DNA of 64,000 bases from NCBI RefSeq assembly GCF_020271745.1, contig NZ_CP084296.1, positions 2,232,001 to 2,296,000 of the forward strand, given 5' to 3'. A program made the position numbers and the translations under genes. Shown piece after piece: positions 1-8,651 of this stretch; within the stretch, counting starts at the first letter, position 1; each line of letters starts with the position of its first letter. This stretch comes from Providencia alcalifaciens. GTDB lineage: Bacteria; Pseudomonadota; Gammaproteobacteria; Enterobacterales; Enterobacteriaceae. The notes beneath the pieces are model-generated. The model was not told the origin of the DNA, made no database searches, and was given only the letters and a program-made list of their open reading frames with translations.

Positions 1-739
1 AACAGGAAAAGTAGCCATTGTCACTGGATGTAATACAGGTCTAGGCCAAGGTATGGCGATTGGATTAGCCCAAGCTGGGGCCGATATTGTTGGTGTTGGA
101 ATACAAGATGCACCAGAAACACGTGCCGAAGTCGAAAAGTTGGGGCGTAAATTCCACTATGTCATCATGAATTTAATGGAGCAAGATAAGTTGCAAGATC
201 TCGTGGACGATGCAGTATCTGCCATGGGGCATGTTGATATTCTGGTAAATAATGCGGGAATCATTCGTCGTGAAGACTTATTAGAATTTAGTGAAAAAGA
301 TTGGGATGATGTCATTAACATTAACCAAAAAACACTCTTTTTCTTATCCCAGCGTGTTGCTCGTCAGTTTGTGAAGCAAGGTAATGGCGGAAAAATTATC
401 AATATTGCTTCAATGTTGTCATTCCAAGGTGGCATCCGAGTGCCTTCTTATACTGCTAGTAAATCTGCGGTTATGGGATTAACTCGCGCATTAGCGACGG
501 AGCTTTCTCAATATAATATTAATGTGAATGCTCTCGCACCGGGTTATATGGCCACAGATAATACCGCAGCACTAAGAGCCGATGCTGAGCGTAATGCAGC
601 GATTTTAGAGCGAATTCCTGCGGGGCGTTGGGGACTGCCATCTGACTTAGCGGGACCTGCAATTTTCCTTGCTTCCAGTGCCAGCGATTATATCAATGGA
701 TATACGATTGCCGTTGATGGTGGTTGGCTCGCTCGCTAG
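1..739 (+). CDS. kduD: 2-dehydro-3-deoxy-D-gluconate 5-dehydrogenase, 5' end outside window
   Basis: NAD-dependent short-chain dehydrogenase of the KduI-KduD route, which interconverts 2,5-diketo-3-deoxygluconate and 2-keto-3-deoxygluconate in the cytoplasm. The frame is open from base 2 and starts inside the Rossmann motif (TGxxxGLGQG), so only about 10 N-terminal residues are missing. Further SDR marks are NNAG, the catalytic SYTASK (YxxxK) segment, and a C-terminus (NGYTIAVDGGWLAR) that matches E. coli KduD almost residue for residue. An in-frame ATG at 53 is internal to the Rossmann fold and is not the start. The next gene, a uronyl hydrolase, begins 18 bases downstream behind a good ribosome binding site, so the two are probably co-transcribed, perhaps with kduI upstream. 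KduD would handle the unsaturated uronate that the hydrolase releases. Confidence 0.95.
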   Translation, partial: TGKVAIVTGCNTGLGQGMAIGLAQAGADIVGVGIQDAPETRAEVEKLGRKFHYVIMNLMEQDKLQDLVDDAVSAMGHVDILVNNAGIIRREDLLEFSEKDWDDVININQKTLFFLSQRVARQFVKQGNGGKIINIASMLSFQGGIRVPSYTASKSAVMGLTRALATELSQYNINVNALAPGYMATDNTAALRADAERNAAILERIPAGRWGLPSDLAGPAIFLASSASDYINGYTIAVDGGWLAR

Positions 740-757
740 TCCCTCAGGAGGATCCAA

Positions 758-1825
758 ATGGAACAGGTATTATCATCTCAGTCATTACAGCGTGATGCTG
801 TTTTGCAGGATATGAAACGTGTTTATCGTTTTCAATCAAAGCATCAGGTTCGTAGTGTGGTTCGTCGCAGTGGTAAAACTCGTTTTATCAAAGATACAGA
901 TTGGGAACGCGGTGTTCTGTGGTCGTGTGTTGCTGCCGCTTGGCAAGCAACTCAAGACTGTGAGTATCTTGACGGGGTATTAGAATATACGTTACATACC
1001 GGATTTCGTACGGGACCAAATCCCCGTTTTGCAGATGATCATGTGTGTACACAAGCCTATTTAGCTGTCAGTTCACAGTTTTCTCAACCAGAAGTTCTTG
1101 AACCGACAATAAAAGCATTTGATTTGATGTTGGATGAACCGAAATTAGGTCGAGAAGACTGGTGGTGGTGTGATGCTCTTTTTATGGCACCACCGGCTTT
1201 CGCCGCATTGTCAGCAAAAACGGCTAATCCCCGCTATCTCGCTTACATGCATCAGGCTTATTGGGATGCAGTGGCGCATTTACGAGATCCCGAAACTGGC
1301 TTGATTTACCGGGATTATCGTTATATTCCTGATGGAAAGGGGAGTGAATTACGTGAAGCCAATGGGGAAAAAGTTTTTTGGAGCCGAGGCATTGGCTGGG
1401 TGATAGCCTCAGTGCCGCGTATCTTGCAGCATTTACCAGCTGATTTTGCAGGAAGACAACAATATTTAGATTTATTTGTTGAGCTAATCGAGTCTGTTGT
1501 GGAATATCAACAAGAAGATGGTTTCTGGCGGACAAGCCTGTTGGATCCTCAAAACTTCCCAGCACCTGAAAGTAGCGCAACCTCGCTATTTTGTTATGGA
1601 TTAGCTTGGGGGATAAACCAAGGTATATTAGATAAAACACGTTATCTGCCAATACTTGAAAAAGCATGGGGAGCACTTAATACCTGTATTCATGAAGATG
1701 GTATGTTGGGTTGGGTTCAATTGCCTGCATTTAATCCTAGGGATGTTAAATTTGAACATAATATGGATTATGGTGCTGGGGCTTATTTATTAGCGGGTAG
1801 TGAAGTAATTAAGTTATTAGATTAG
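758..1825 (+). CDS. GH105/GH88-type unsaturated uronyl hydrolase
   Basis: Predicted cytoplasmic glycoside hydrolase of the YteR/YesR (GH105, related to GH88) type. This family hydrates the C4-C5 double bond of unsaturated uronides and releases 4-deoxy-5-keto-uronate. The 355-residue length fits. Visible marks are FADDHVCTQAYL (residues 91-102), WWWCDALFMAPPAFA (135-149; Asp139 lines up with the general acid of the family), FWSRGIGW (207-214) and the aromatic SSATSLFCYGLAWG segment. There is no signal peptide. A strong AGGAGG sits 7 bases before the ATG. Its product would pass to KduI/KduD, matching the kduD gene just upstream. The sulfatase and porin opposite suggest unsaturated disaccharides from sulfated glycosaminoglycans as the true substrate; rhamnogalacturonan or other unsaturated uronides remain possible. 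Confidence 0.85.
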   Translation: MEQVLSSQSLQRDAVLQDMKRVYRFQSKHQVRSVVRRSGKTRFIKDTDWERGVLWSCVAAAWQATQDCEYLDGVLEYTLHTGFRTGPNPRFADDHVCTQAYLAVSSQFSQPEVLEPTIKAFDLMLDEPKLGREDWWWCDALFMAPPAFAALSAKTANPRYLAYMHQAYWDAVAHLRDPETGLIYRDYRYIPDGKGSELREANGEKVFWSRGIGWVIASVPRILQHLPADFAGRQQYLDLFVELIESVVEYQQEDGFWRTSLLDPQNFPAPESSATSLFCYGLAWGINQGILDKTRYLPILEKAWGALNTCIHEDGMLGWVQLPAFNPRDVKFEHNMDYGAGAYLLAGSEVIKLLD

Positions 1826-1925
1826 TAATTATATAGATTAATACGTATCGTTTTTTCATTGCACTTGCTTTATCTTATCGGTCAAAATATTGGCCGATTT
1901 TTTTTTGGTTAATTTTTAAATAAAA

Positions 1926-1956
1926 AATGAACCCCGTAATTATTACGGGGTTCATT
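1926..1956. terminator. bidirectional terminator
   Basis: A perfect 15-bp inverted repeat (1926-1940 and 1942-1956, core CCCCGTAAT/ATTACGGGG) lies between the convergent hydrolase and porin genes. T-rich sequence follows on the + strand and the A-rich run before it serves the - strand, so it probably ends both transcripts. Confidence 0.85.
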
Positions 1957-1985
1957 CGTATTGTTGGGTTTTATTTTTTCTGATA

Positions 1986-2705
1986 TTACCAAGTATATTG
2001 AATACCAACACGGAAACGAGTTTGTCGGTCACTGGAGAATTTACTTTCTTTCACATTACCGACTTCAACAAATGGTCTCCATAAAGCACCATCATCAGTT
2101 TTTATATCATAACGAAGACGTACGTTGTGTTGATAATCGAATTTCTTATTATTATAAAGTGGCTGCGCGTTATCCGCCATTTCCCACATTAAATCTAATT
2201 GATATTGAAGATCTAGTTTACCCCATTTATAACCAATCCAGCTGTCGAACTCTTGAATTTTGGAGTGGTAGTTACTGCCATTTTCCCCGACTTGGCCGTA
2301 ATCCCAAACTTTCCACTTATAACGGCCTTGTAAACGAATGCCGTTATCAAAGGTATAGTTCAGACGGACATAAGGAACATAGACAAGACCTTGTTTATCG
2401 AAGTCGAGTGAAGAGCCTACAAGCCCAACTAAATTTGGATTTAGTTTTGTATAATAAAATGCAGAAAATTCAGAACCATCAATTTTCATTGCATCGTATG
2501 CACCGTCTTTATTACCATAACGTGCATCTAATTCAAAACCGATATTTTTCCCTGTATCAAGATAGGCTTTAATTCTGTCACCGCTTTTCCCTGATGCATC
2601 TAAATATTGATGGCGATATTCAATGGTTGTTTTATAATTATTTGCATAGGTGTAGTTTGAAACCATTAAAAATAAAATGGTGCCAGGTATTAGTAATTTT
2701 TTCAT
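1986..2705 (-). CDS. KdgM-family oligouronate-specific outer-membrane porin
   Basis: Outer-membrane channel of the KdgM/NanC family (small 12-stranded barrels that admit acidic oligosaccharides such as oligogalacturonates). The 239-residue protein has a signal peptide (MKKLLIPGTILFLMVSNYTYA, residues 1-21). Alternating amphipathic strands follow, with frequent Tyr/Trp/Arg (YRHQYL, RYKWKVWDYG), ending in a C-terminal aromatic strand (FRVGIQYTW) as expected for assembly by the BAM complex. The gene lies 116 bases downstream of the sulfatase gene on the same strand and probably shares its message, separated by a strong stem-loop. The context suggests uptake of unsaturated, possibly desulfated, glycosaminoglycan oligosaccharides. 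The exact ligand cannot be read from the sequence. Confidence 0.88.
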   Translation of the reverse strand: MKKLLIPGTILFLMVSNYTYANNYKTTIEYRHQYLDASGKSGDRIKAYLDTGKNIGFELDARYGNKDGAYDAMKIDGSEFSAFYYTKLNPNLVGLVGSSLDFDKQGLVYVPYVRLNYTFDNGIRLQGRYKWKVWDYGQVGENGSNYHSKIQEFDSWIGYKWGKLDLQYQLDLMWEMADNAQPLYNNKKFDYQHNVRLRYDIKTDDGALWRPFVEVGNVKESKFSSDRQTRFRVGIQYTW

Positions 2706-2791
2706 TATCTTTATTCCAAAGCTATATGCTATTTAAGCAATTATTTGAGTTGTTCCCTGTTTTATTTGGGAATTGTTTTTTGTTTATAGAG

Positions 2792-2815
2792 TTGCCACCT
2801 AAAATTAGGTGGCAA
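2792..2815 (-). other. intercistronic stem-loop without U-tract
   Basis: TTGCCACCTAA (2792-2802) and TTAGGTGGCAA (2805-2815) form an 11-bp stem with a 2-nt loop between the sulfatase and porin genes. No T-run follows on either strand, so a simple intrinsic terminator is unlikely. An mRNA-stability or partial-termination hairpin between the two genes is the better reading. Confidence 0.6.
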
Positions 2816-2821
2816 GATGAA

Positions 2822-4381
2822 TTACTTCACTTCACATTCGGTAATTTTTTTGTTTAATTTTTTGGTTGTTGCAGTAATGAATTCACTTGGTCTCCAAGAA
2901 TCTCCTGTTTTTTCTAACCAAGGAATTAATTCTTCTTTCACTAATTTATCAATAAGCGGTTTATTCTCATCGGCAACATTTTTTATTTGATAAGGGTCTT
3001 TCACATTATCATAAAGGATATATTTCAATGGTTGCCCATCTTGGCGATCAATAACCAATGTATGTGTTTTGGTTCTTACACCCCGTTTACCAAAAGATGG
3101 CTCACCATAAGGAATAAATAAGTAAAGTTGAGAGGTGGCACTATCACCTTTTCCTGTTGCAACACGCTCGGCTAAGTTAGAACCCTCCACAGACCCTGGG
3201 ATCCACTGCTCTAGCCCAAGTAGCCCCAAGATAGTTGGATAGATGTCTGGTGCAGACATCAATGCATCATCTTGTCCTGCTTGAATTTTGCCTGGCAAGC
3301 GGAACATCATTGGTACTCGCATTGATTCTTCATACGGGTTATTTTTGGTTGGCTGACCGTTAGCTCCGAGACAACAGCCATGATCGGAGAAGAATACAAC
3401 GAGGGTATTATCATCAAGCCCTTGTTTTTCAAGCTCATTCATAATACGCCCAAACTGGTCATCCACACCATTGACCATGGCGAGATATTCTTTAAAGTAT
3501 TGAGGGCCATAACCTTCCTGATACTCTGCATCCCACTGTACATTTGGTCGAGTATTCAATTCCTTCGATGTTTTTCCTTTATAGACATCAAGATATTTTT
3601 GTGGGACTTGATCGTAAGGTGAGTGTGGTGGGTTCATGGAAACGACTAATGCAAATGGCTTAGTTTCATCACGAAATTTACCATTTTCGTTTCGTAAAAA
3701 TTTGATTGCCATATCTGCTTCGTGTTCAGGTCCCCACTGATCCACATAGATAGGCTTTTCTCGTGGTGTCTCGTTGCCCCAATACATTGGTTTCATATGT
3801 AAGTCATAGGTGCCATAAGAGTACCAAAAATCAAAGCCATGGCGACGATCAGGTGCTGCCCACTCATTCCAATAGCGTCCTTCCATTGGGTTATTATAAC
3901 TTTCAATATAAGGTGCATAAGGTGCATCTAAATGCCATTTTCCGATGTAGCCCGTACTGTAATCTAATGATTGCAGTACATCTGACCAACATTTTGCATA
4001 TGGGGATAAATCGATACCGACTTTTCCGCCATAATCATGGGTATTCCCAGTGATCCCATTTCGAACGGGATATTGCCCTGTCATAAACATTCCACGAAAT
4101 GGCGAGCATAATGGATAATTAGATGCCATTTGTGTCATCACTTTCGCTTGTTTGGCAAATTTATTCAGATTAGGCGTAATTGAAGGGTCTTGTCCCATAA
4201 ACTGCAATGCATGGGCGCGCATTTCATCAGGGAATACGATGAGTAAGTTGGGTGCATTCTCGGGTTTGGCTGGCATGCCATTAGAAGGCATTCCTCTGTT
4301 GGCTAAAACGGGACTAGAAACCGATATTGCTGCACCGCTGGCTGCTAGCCCTTTGATAAAGGTTCTACGCGAAACAGTCAT
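2822..4381 (-). CDS. Tat-exported Cys-type sulfatase
   Basis: Periplasmic sulfate-ester hydrolase of the formylglycine sulfatase family, 519 residues. The N-terminus carries a twin-arginine signal (SRRTFIKGLAASGAA, residues 4-18). The sulfatase signature is CSPFR (92-96): Cys92 would be converted to formylglycine. It is followed by GMFMTGQYPVRNG. Metal-site residues are suggested by FPDEMR (50-55) and FFSDHGCCLG. The porin gene follows on the same strand; kduD and the uronyl hydrolase converge from the other side. This makes a sulfated glycosaminoglycan fragment a likely substrate, but sulfatase specificity cannot be read from sequence by eye. No maturase (anSME or FGE) gene is in the window, so one must lie elsewhere if the enzyme is active. 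Confidence 0.88.
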   Translation of the reverse strand: MTVSRRTFIKGLAASGAAISVSSPVLANRGMPSNGMPAKPENAPNLLIVFPDEMRAHALQFMGQDPSITPNLNKFAKQAKVMTQMASNYPLCSPFRGMFMTGQYPVRNGITGNTHDYGGKVGIDLSPYAKCWSDVLQSLDYSTGYIGKWHLDAPYAPYIESYNNPMEGRYWNEWAAPDRRHGFDFWYSYGTYDLHMKPMYWGNETPREKPIYVDQWGPEHEADMAIKFLRNENGKFRDETKPFALVVSMNPPHSPYDQVPQKYLDVYKGKTSKELNTRPNVQWDAEYQEGYGPQYFKEYLAMVNGVDDQFGRIMNELEKQGLDDNTLVVFFSDHGCCLGANGQPTKNNPYEESMRVPMMFRLPGKIQAGQDDALMSAPDIYPTILGLLGLEQWIPGSVEGSNLAERVATGKGDSATSQLYLFIPYGEPSFGKRGVRTKTHTLVIDRQDGQPLKYILYDNVKDPYQIKNVADENKPLIDKLVKEELIPWLEKTGDSWRPSEFITATTKKLNKKITECEVK

Positions 4382-4671
4382 TGCTTCATCCTCTTTTGTT
4401 TACGTTTTCTTTCGATTTATTTTTTGTTTCTTATTTATACTTTTACATAAGTAAAAAATGTAAGCTATCGAAAATTTTTAAATTGAAATGAAGATCACAA
4501 AAAGTCATCAAATAGACATGCTAAATAGTCGCTATAAGAAATTGAAAATTAATTGAATTTATTTAATTAGTTGATTTATATATATAAAACACAAATTTGT
4601 AATTTTTATAATAAAATTACATTTAAGTTAAATATAATATTCACATCATTTCATTTGCTTTCATTGATTGA

Positions 4672-4683
4672 TGATGTGCATCA
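4672..4683. promoter_or_regulatory. FNR/CRP-like dyad in the sulfatase upstream region
   Basis: TGAT-GTGC-ATCA matches the FNR core TTGAT-N4-ATCAA on both inner half-sites, and the adjoining TCACA gives a weak CRP half-site. It lies about 290 bases before the sulfatase start, inside a 433-base gap (4382-4814) that is otherwise very AT-rich with no ORF. No convincing KdgR palindrome was found in the gap. Confidence 0.3.
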
Positions 4684-4770
4684 CATTATTGTCTAAGGAC
4701 GAAAATAAATAAGGTTTTTCTTCATAATAGGGGAAGCTGATAGGAAATTCTGAGAAAGGAGTAGATAAAA

Positions 4771-4790
4771 GGGGACCGAGCTTTGGTCCC
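4771..4790 (-). terminator. terminator after yghB
   Basis: GGGACC/GGTCCC stem with a 7-nt loop; on the - strand it is followed by CTTTTA. It lies 25 bases past the yghB stop codon. Confidence 0.65.
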
Positions 4791-4814
4791 TTGTTGCACA
4801 GCGAAACATTACGA

Positions 4815-5489
4815 TTAATCTTTTTTAGTGCTACTCAAAACTTTACGGTGTTTCCAATACATCACAATGGAGCCAATCAAACCACTGACCAACAGCACTA
4901 CAGGAATGATCATCAGTGCGGTGATAACGACTTGCTCATGTTCTTTAACGAAAGGAATTTGGTTAACAGCATAGCCCAAAGTCACAATAATACCGACCCA
5001 CAATAACCCGCTAAGCCAGTTGAATAACTGGAAACGGCGATGGCTTAAATCGGATAATCCCGCTAACAATGGAAGTAATGTTCTTACGAATGCCAGAAAA
5101 CGGCCAATCAGCAATGCGTATAAGCCTTGGCGGTTAAACATGTCATTGGCTTTTTTATGATATTCCTCAGGGAGTTGAGAAAGCCAGCGTTTAACTATCT
5201 TCGTTTCGCTTAGCCAACGCCCTTGAACAAATCCAAGCCAGCAGCCTAAACTTGCTGCGGTTGCCAACAGTAATATCGTGGGGATAAAGTGCAGAACGCC
5301 TTTGGCAATTAACGCGCCAGAAAGGAGTAAAAGGGTATCACCCGGTAAAAATGCGGCGGGGAGCACGCCATTTTCTAGCACAATCACCATAAAGAGTACG
5401 GTGTAAATCACCCAAAGAACTTCCGGGTTGGAGAGCTTCATAAAATCGTGTTGCCAAAGTGCCAGTACGATTTCGCGTAGGACTTCCAT
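4815..5489 (-). CDS. yghB: DedA-family membrane protein YghB
   Basis: Integral inner-membrane protein of the DedA/VTT family, which in E. coli (YghB/YqjA) is needed for normal cell division and membrane energetics and is linked to lipid-carrier flipping. The 224 residues show several hydrophobic segments and family motifs: [16 protein letters not shown] (39-54), the acidic/arginine pair in [16 protein letters not shown], and [10 protein letters not shown]. Similarity to E. coli YghB runs along the whole length (ALWQHDF at the start, IPFVKEHE near the end). In E. coli, yghB also sits next to metC, with exbBD beyond, exactly as here. Confidence 0.93.
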   Translation of the reverse strand: MEVLREIVLALWQHDFMKLSNPEVLWVIYTVLFMVIVLENGVLPAAFLPGDTLLLLSGALIAKGVLHFIPTILLLATAASLGCWLGFVQGRWLSETKIVKRWLSQLPEEYHKKANDMFNRQGLYALLIGRFLAFVRTLLPLLAGLSDLSHRRFQLFNWLSGLLWVGIIVTLGYAVNQIPFVKEHEQVVITALMIIPVVLLVSGLIGSIVMYWKHRKVLSSTKKD

Positions 5490-5582
5490 AATCGTTCCTG
5501 TATCTGCATAAAGCGAATTATTGGGCTCTATATTACAGGAAAAATTTCAGCCTAGTTTGATTTGTTTGGGTAATTATCTAAA

Positions 5583-5601
5583 AGGCAGTGATTAACTGCC
5601 T
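5583..5601 (-). terminator. terminator after metC
   Basis: AGGCAGT/ACTGCCT stem with a 5-nt loop; on the - strand a short T-run follows. It lies in the 137-base metC-yghB gap. Confidence 0.6.
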
Positions 5602-5626
5602 AATAGTAAGGAAGAAATGTTGATGT

Positions 5627-6811
5627 TTAAATACGCGAGAAAGCCCGTTGTAAATCATCAATGAGATCTTGCGGGTGTTCTAAGCCGACATGTAGACGGA
5701 AAAACGACCCGCTATCAGGCTGATAATCATATTGGCGCATACTGAGTAAATCTTCGGTTTGATAACCAAGAATCAGTGATTCAAACCCGCCCCATGAATA
5801 CCCCATTTTAAAATGACTAAAGTGGTCGAGAAAATCACTAAACTGTTTAGGGGATAACCGCGAATTTAATTGAAATGAAAACAAACCGTTGCAGCCGCTA
5901 AAGTCCCGTTTAAAGAATTCATGCCCAGGGTGGCTTGGGAGTGCAGGGTGAAAAACACGCGCAACCGCAGGGTGCTCTGCTAACCAGTTTGCGACGGTTA
6001 AACTGTTCACTTCATGCTGCTTGAGGCGGGTTGGTAGGGTGTGAAGCCCTCGACCAGCCATGTAAACGGTATCAGGATCGGCAGTTTGCCCCAATAAATA
6101 TGAGTTTTCTCGTAAGGTTTCGATGCAGCGTTGGTTGGCAACAGCGACCCCTAACATGCCATCCGAATGACCATTAATGTACTTTGTCGCGGATTGAATG
6201 GAGACATCAACATCAAATAGAAGCGGTTTGAGTAATACACCCGCAGCCCATGTATTATCGATCATGATAATGATTTCGGGGGATTTTTGACGGATGGCTT
6301 TTACGATAGCAGGAAGGTCGTGGACTTCCATGGTGATAGAACCCGGCGATTCCAAAAAGACAATTTTGGTATTCGGACGAATTAAATCGGCAATTTTTGC
6401 GCCAATTAATGGGTCAAAATAATTCGTTTCAATATTCAAATTAGTGAGGATTTTGTCGCAGAAATTTTGTGTCGGGTCATAGGCAGACCCCGTGACCAAA
6501 ATATGATCCCCCGCACTGATAAATGACATGATGGCATTGGTGATTGCTGCTGCACCTGAAGGATAAAGAACACAGCCAGCACCGCATTCCAATTCGGTCA
6601 TTGCTTCTTGGAAAGCAAAATGGGTTTGTGTGCCTCGGCGGCCATACATTAATACGCGATTCGCACAATTGCGCACGGCGTGTTTTTTATCTTCTACCGA
6701 ATCAAAAATTACGGAAGAGGTTCGTTGAATGACGGGGTTTACCCCTTTTTGAGTGAATTTAGGGTTTCTACCAAGATGCACTAGCTGGGTTTCAGGTCTA
6801 ATTTTTGCCAT
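5627..6811 (-). CDS. metC: cystathionine beta-lyase
   Basis: PLP enzyme that cleaves cystathionine to homocysteine, pyruvate and ammonia in methionine biosynthesis. The 394 residues match the E. coli length. The PLP lysine is Lys210 in [13 protein letters not shown]. The [11 protein letters not shown] loop (84-94) binds phosphate and Asp185 in MIDNTWAAG would hold the pyridine nitrogen. YGRRGTQTH (56-64) and the C-terminal SWGGFESL segment are typical of MetC among Cys/Met-metabolism enzymes. It is divergent from exbB with a 363-base spacer, as in E. coli. No MetJ box was recognised in that spacer. Confidence 0.96.
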   Translation of the reverse strand: MAKIRPETQLVHLGRNPKFTQKGVNPVIQRTSSVIFDSVEDKKHAVRNCANRVLMYGRRGTQTHFAFQEAMTELECGAGCVLYPSGAAAITNAIMSFISAGDHILVTGSAYDPTQNFCDKILTNLNIETNYFDPLIGAKIADLIRPNTKIVFLESPGSITMEVHDLPAIVKAIRQKSPEIIIMIDNTWAAGVLLKPLLFDVDVSIQSATKYINGHSDGMLGVAVANQRCIETLRENSYLLGQTADPDTVYMAGRGLHTLPTRLKQHEVNSLTVANWLAEHPAVARVFHPALPSHPGHEFFKRDFSGCNGLFSFQLNSRLSPKQFSDFLDHFSHFKMGYSWGGFESLILGYQTEDLLSMRQYDYQPDSGSFFRLHVGLEHPQDLIDDLQRAFSRI

Positions 6812-7003
6812 TAATCTATGCCTTATTTACTGATAGAAAATCAAATGATTGGCTAAGTTATCACCTGACGTTAAATGATTTTGGTTGTCCAAGGCAAGAA
6901 CAAAAGTCGCTAGCTGAATTTTCTTCACTATAAAAAGAAAAATTATGATGAAGCGGTTTATTGCTATCAATCATAATGCAGATAGATTGAAAAAATTGCG
7001 AAT

Positions 7004-7022
7004 ACTAATGATAATTACTATC
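7004..7022. promoter_or_regulatory. Fur box upstream of exbBD
   Basis: The 19-base element ACTAATGATAATTACTATC matches 15 of 19 positions of the Fur consensus. It lies 153 bases before the exbB start in the metC/exbB spacer (6812-7174), as expected for iron-repressed exbBD. The rest of the spacer shows no other recognised element. Confidence 0.8.
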
Positions 7023-7174
7023 AATTCGTGGTGTGTTTGATATTATCTGACATCTTGACGAAAAGAGATGAATGCGTGAATCAAATTTCGCTTTTAATGG
7101 TTAGTCGATGAATGGCACAATCATCGATATAAATTTTTTTATACAACACAAAATAAGAGAGTAAAGGCCAACTG

Positions 7175-8119
7175 ATGCGTAAATTAACAGCTTCTATTCT
7201 ATTGGCGATCGGCTTAATGGGCTCGGCATCCGCAGAAACAACCCCCGCTGTCACTCCGACTACTACACCAGTAGCTAATCAAGGTTCAACAACAGCCCCT
7301 GCAAATACACCTTCCACAACTGAAGTGACGGCAACTCCAGCAGCAACACCGGAATCTGTTGTAACAAACACGGTTGTAACAAATACGGTGGAAACTGAAA
7401 ATGTTGAGATTGCGACTGACGCTCATGGTGGCGGTTTTGATCAGGATTTATCGGTTTGGGGTATGTACCAAAACGCAGATGTTGTTGTAAAAACAGTGAT
7501 GATTGGTCTGTTACTCGCATCCGTGATTACATGGGCGCTATTCTTATCCAAAGGAAGTGAGATTTTAATTGCACGTCGTCGTTTAAAAGATGAAGCAAAA
7601 GCAATTGCAGAAGTAAAATCTCTTGATGAAGCGGTATCTATCGCGGAAGGGTTTAAAGCGGGTAGTATTACGCGCATGTTATTAGCTGAAGCGACAACTG
7701 AAAGAGCGCTTTCGGCAAACAGCCAAGACCTTGCTGGCATTAAAGACCGTACTGGTTTCCGTTTAGAAAGAGCGGTTGCTGCAATCAGTCGTTATATGGG
7801 ACGTGGAAATGGTTATTTAGCAACAATTGGTGCGATTTCTCCATTTGTTGGTCTATTCGGTACTGTGTGGGGGATCATGAACAGCTTCATTGGTATCGCT
7901 CACTCACAAACCACTAACTTAGCCATTGTTGCTCCAGGGATAGCTGAAGCACTGCTGGCTACGGCAATTGGTCTTATCGCCGCTATTCCTGCGGTGGTTA
8001 TCTATAATATTTTTGCCCGTATGATCAATAACTATCGTGGTCAAGTAGGTGATGTTGCTGCACAAGCAGCGTTGTTACTGGGGCGTGACCTCGATCTGGC
8101 AAACAGCAAAGCAAGGTAA
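7175..8119 (+). CDS. exbB: ExbB energy-transducing membrane protein, with exported N-terminal extension
   Basis: Proton-channel subunit of the TonB-ExbB-ExbD complex, which powers outer-membrane siderophore and haem receptors. The core (from about residue 86) has three membrane segments (about 104-124, then the pair around GYLATIGAISPFVGLFGTVWGI and GIAEALLATAIGLIAAIPAVV) typical of ExbB/TolQ. The protein is 314 residues, about 70 longer than E. coli ExbB. A cleavable signal peptide (1-20, ending SASA) and a Thr/Pro/Ala/Val-rich segment (about 21-85) precede the core. ExbB proteins with such periplasmic extensions are known (for example in Serratia). exbD follows after 5 bases. A Fur box upstream suggests iron repression. 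Confidence 0.95.
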   Translation: MRKLTASILLAIGLMGSASAETTPAVTPTTTPVANQGSTTAPANTPSTTEVTATPAATPESVVTNTVVTNTVETENVEIATDAHGGGFDQDLSVWGMYQNADVVVKTVMIGLLLASVITWALFLSKGSEILIARRRLKDEAKAIAEVKSLDEAVSIAEGFKAGSITRMLLAEATTERALSANSQDLAGIKDRTGFRLERAVAAISRYMGRGNGYLATIGAISPFVGLFGTVWGIMNSFIGIAHSQTTNLAIVAPGIAEALLATAIGLIAAIPAVVIYNIFARMINNYRGQVGDVAAQAALLLGRDLDLANSKAR

Positions 8120-8124
8120 TTATT

Positions 8125-8556
8125 ATGGCAATGCGTTTAGGTGACGAACAAGACGATAGTGGTGAAATGCATGAGATCAACGTAACACCGTTTATCGATG
8201 TTATGTTGGTTCTGCTGATTATCTTTATGGTTGCAGCGCCACTGGCTACCGTTGATATTAAAGTCGACTTACCTGCTTCCACTGCGAAGCCTCAGCCTCG
8301 ACCAGAAAAGCCAGTATTCTTAACTGTGAAATCAGATAGTCAGCTGTTTATTGGTGAGCAATCGGTCAGTAAAGAGCAATTAGGTTCAATCCTTGATCAA
8401 GCCACAAACACCAATAAAGAAACCACAATTTTCTTCCAAGCGGATAAAAGTGTGGATTATGAAACGATGATGGATGTAATGAATACATTGCGTCAATCGG
8501 GATATCTTAAGATTGGTTTAGTCGGAATGGAAGCAACAGCGGCTAACGCTAAATAG
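8125..8556 (+). CDS. exbD: ExbD proton-channel subunit
   Basis: Second subunit of the TonB-powering complex: a single-pass inner-membrane protein with a periplasmic domain. The 143 residues start with a short cytoplasmic tail and a membrane helix (about 22-42, PFIDVMLVLLIIFMVAAPL) carrying the essential Asp25. A periplasmic domain with the ExbD/TolR fold follows (FFQADKSVDYETMMDVMNTLRQSG). It starts 5 bases after exbB, so the two are co-expressed. A compound hairpin terminator follows. Confidence 0.97.
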   Translation: MAMRLGDEQDDSGEMHEINVTPFIDVMLVLLIIFMVAAPLATVDIKVDLPASTAKPQPRPEKPVFLTVKSDSQLFIGEQSVSKEQLGSILDQATNTNKETTIFFQADKSVDYETMMDVMNTLRQSGYLKIGLVGMEATAANAK

Positions 8557-8576
8557 CTAAGTTGTTTCACGTAATC

Positions 8577-8644
8577 ATGCGTTTTATCTCTGTATCGCGG
8601 GTGACATTTTCACGTTGATGCTTTGAGATAAAACGCATTTTTTT
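8577..8644 (+). terminator. compound hairpin terminator after exbD
   Basis: A 14-bp stem (8577-8590, ATGCGTTTTATCTC, pairs with 8625-8638) encloses a small GTGA/TCAC hairpin and is followed by a T-run. It starts about 20 bases past the exbD stop. Confidence 0.75.
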
Positions 8645-8651
8645 ATGCCTA

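Noticed and set aside
4382-4770. KdgR operator for the sulfatase-porin operon
   Set aside because: AATGAAA-like words occur but do not form the required palindrome; only an FNR/CRP-like dyad is kept, at low confidence.
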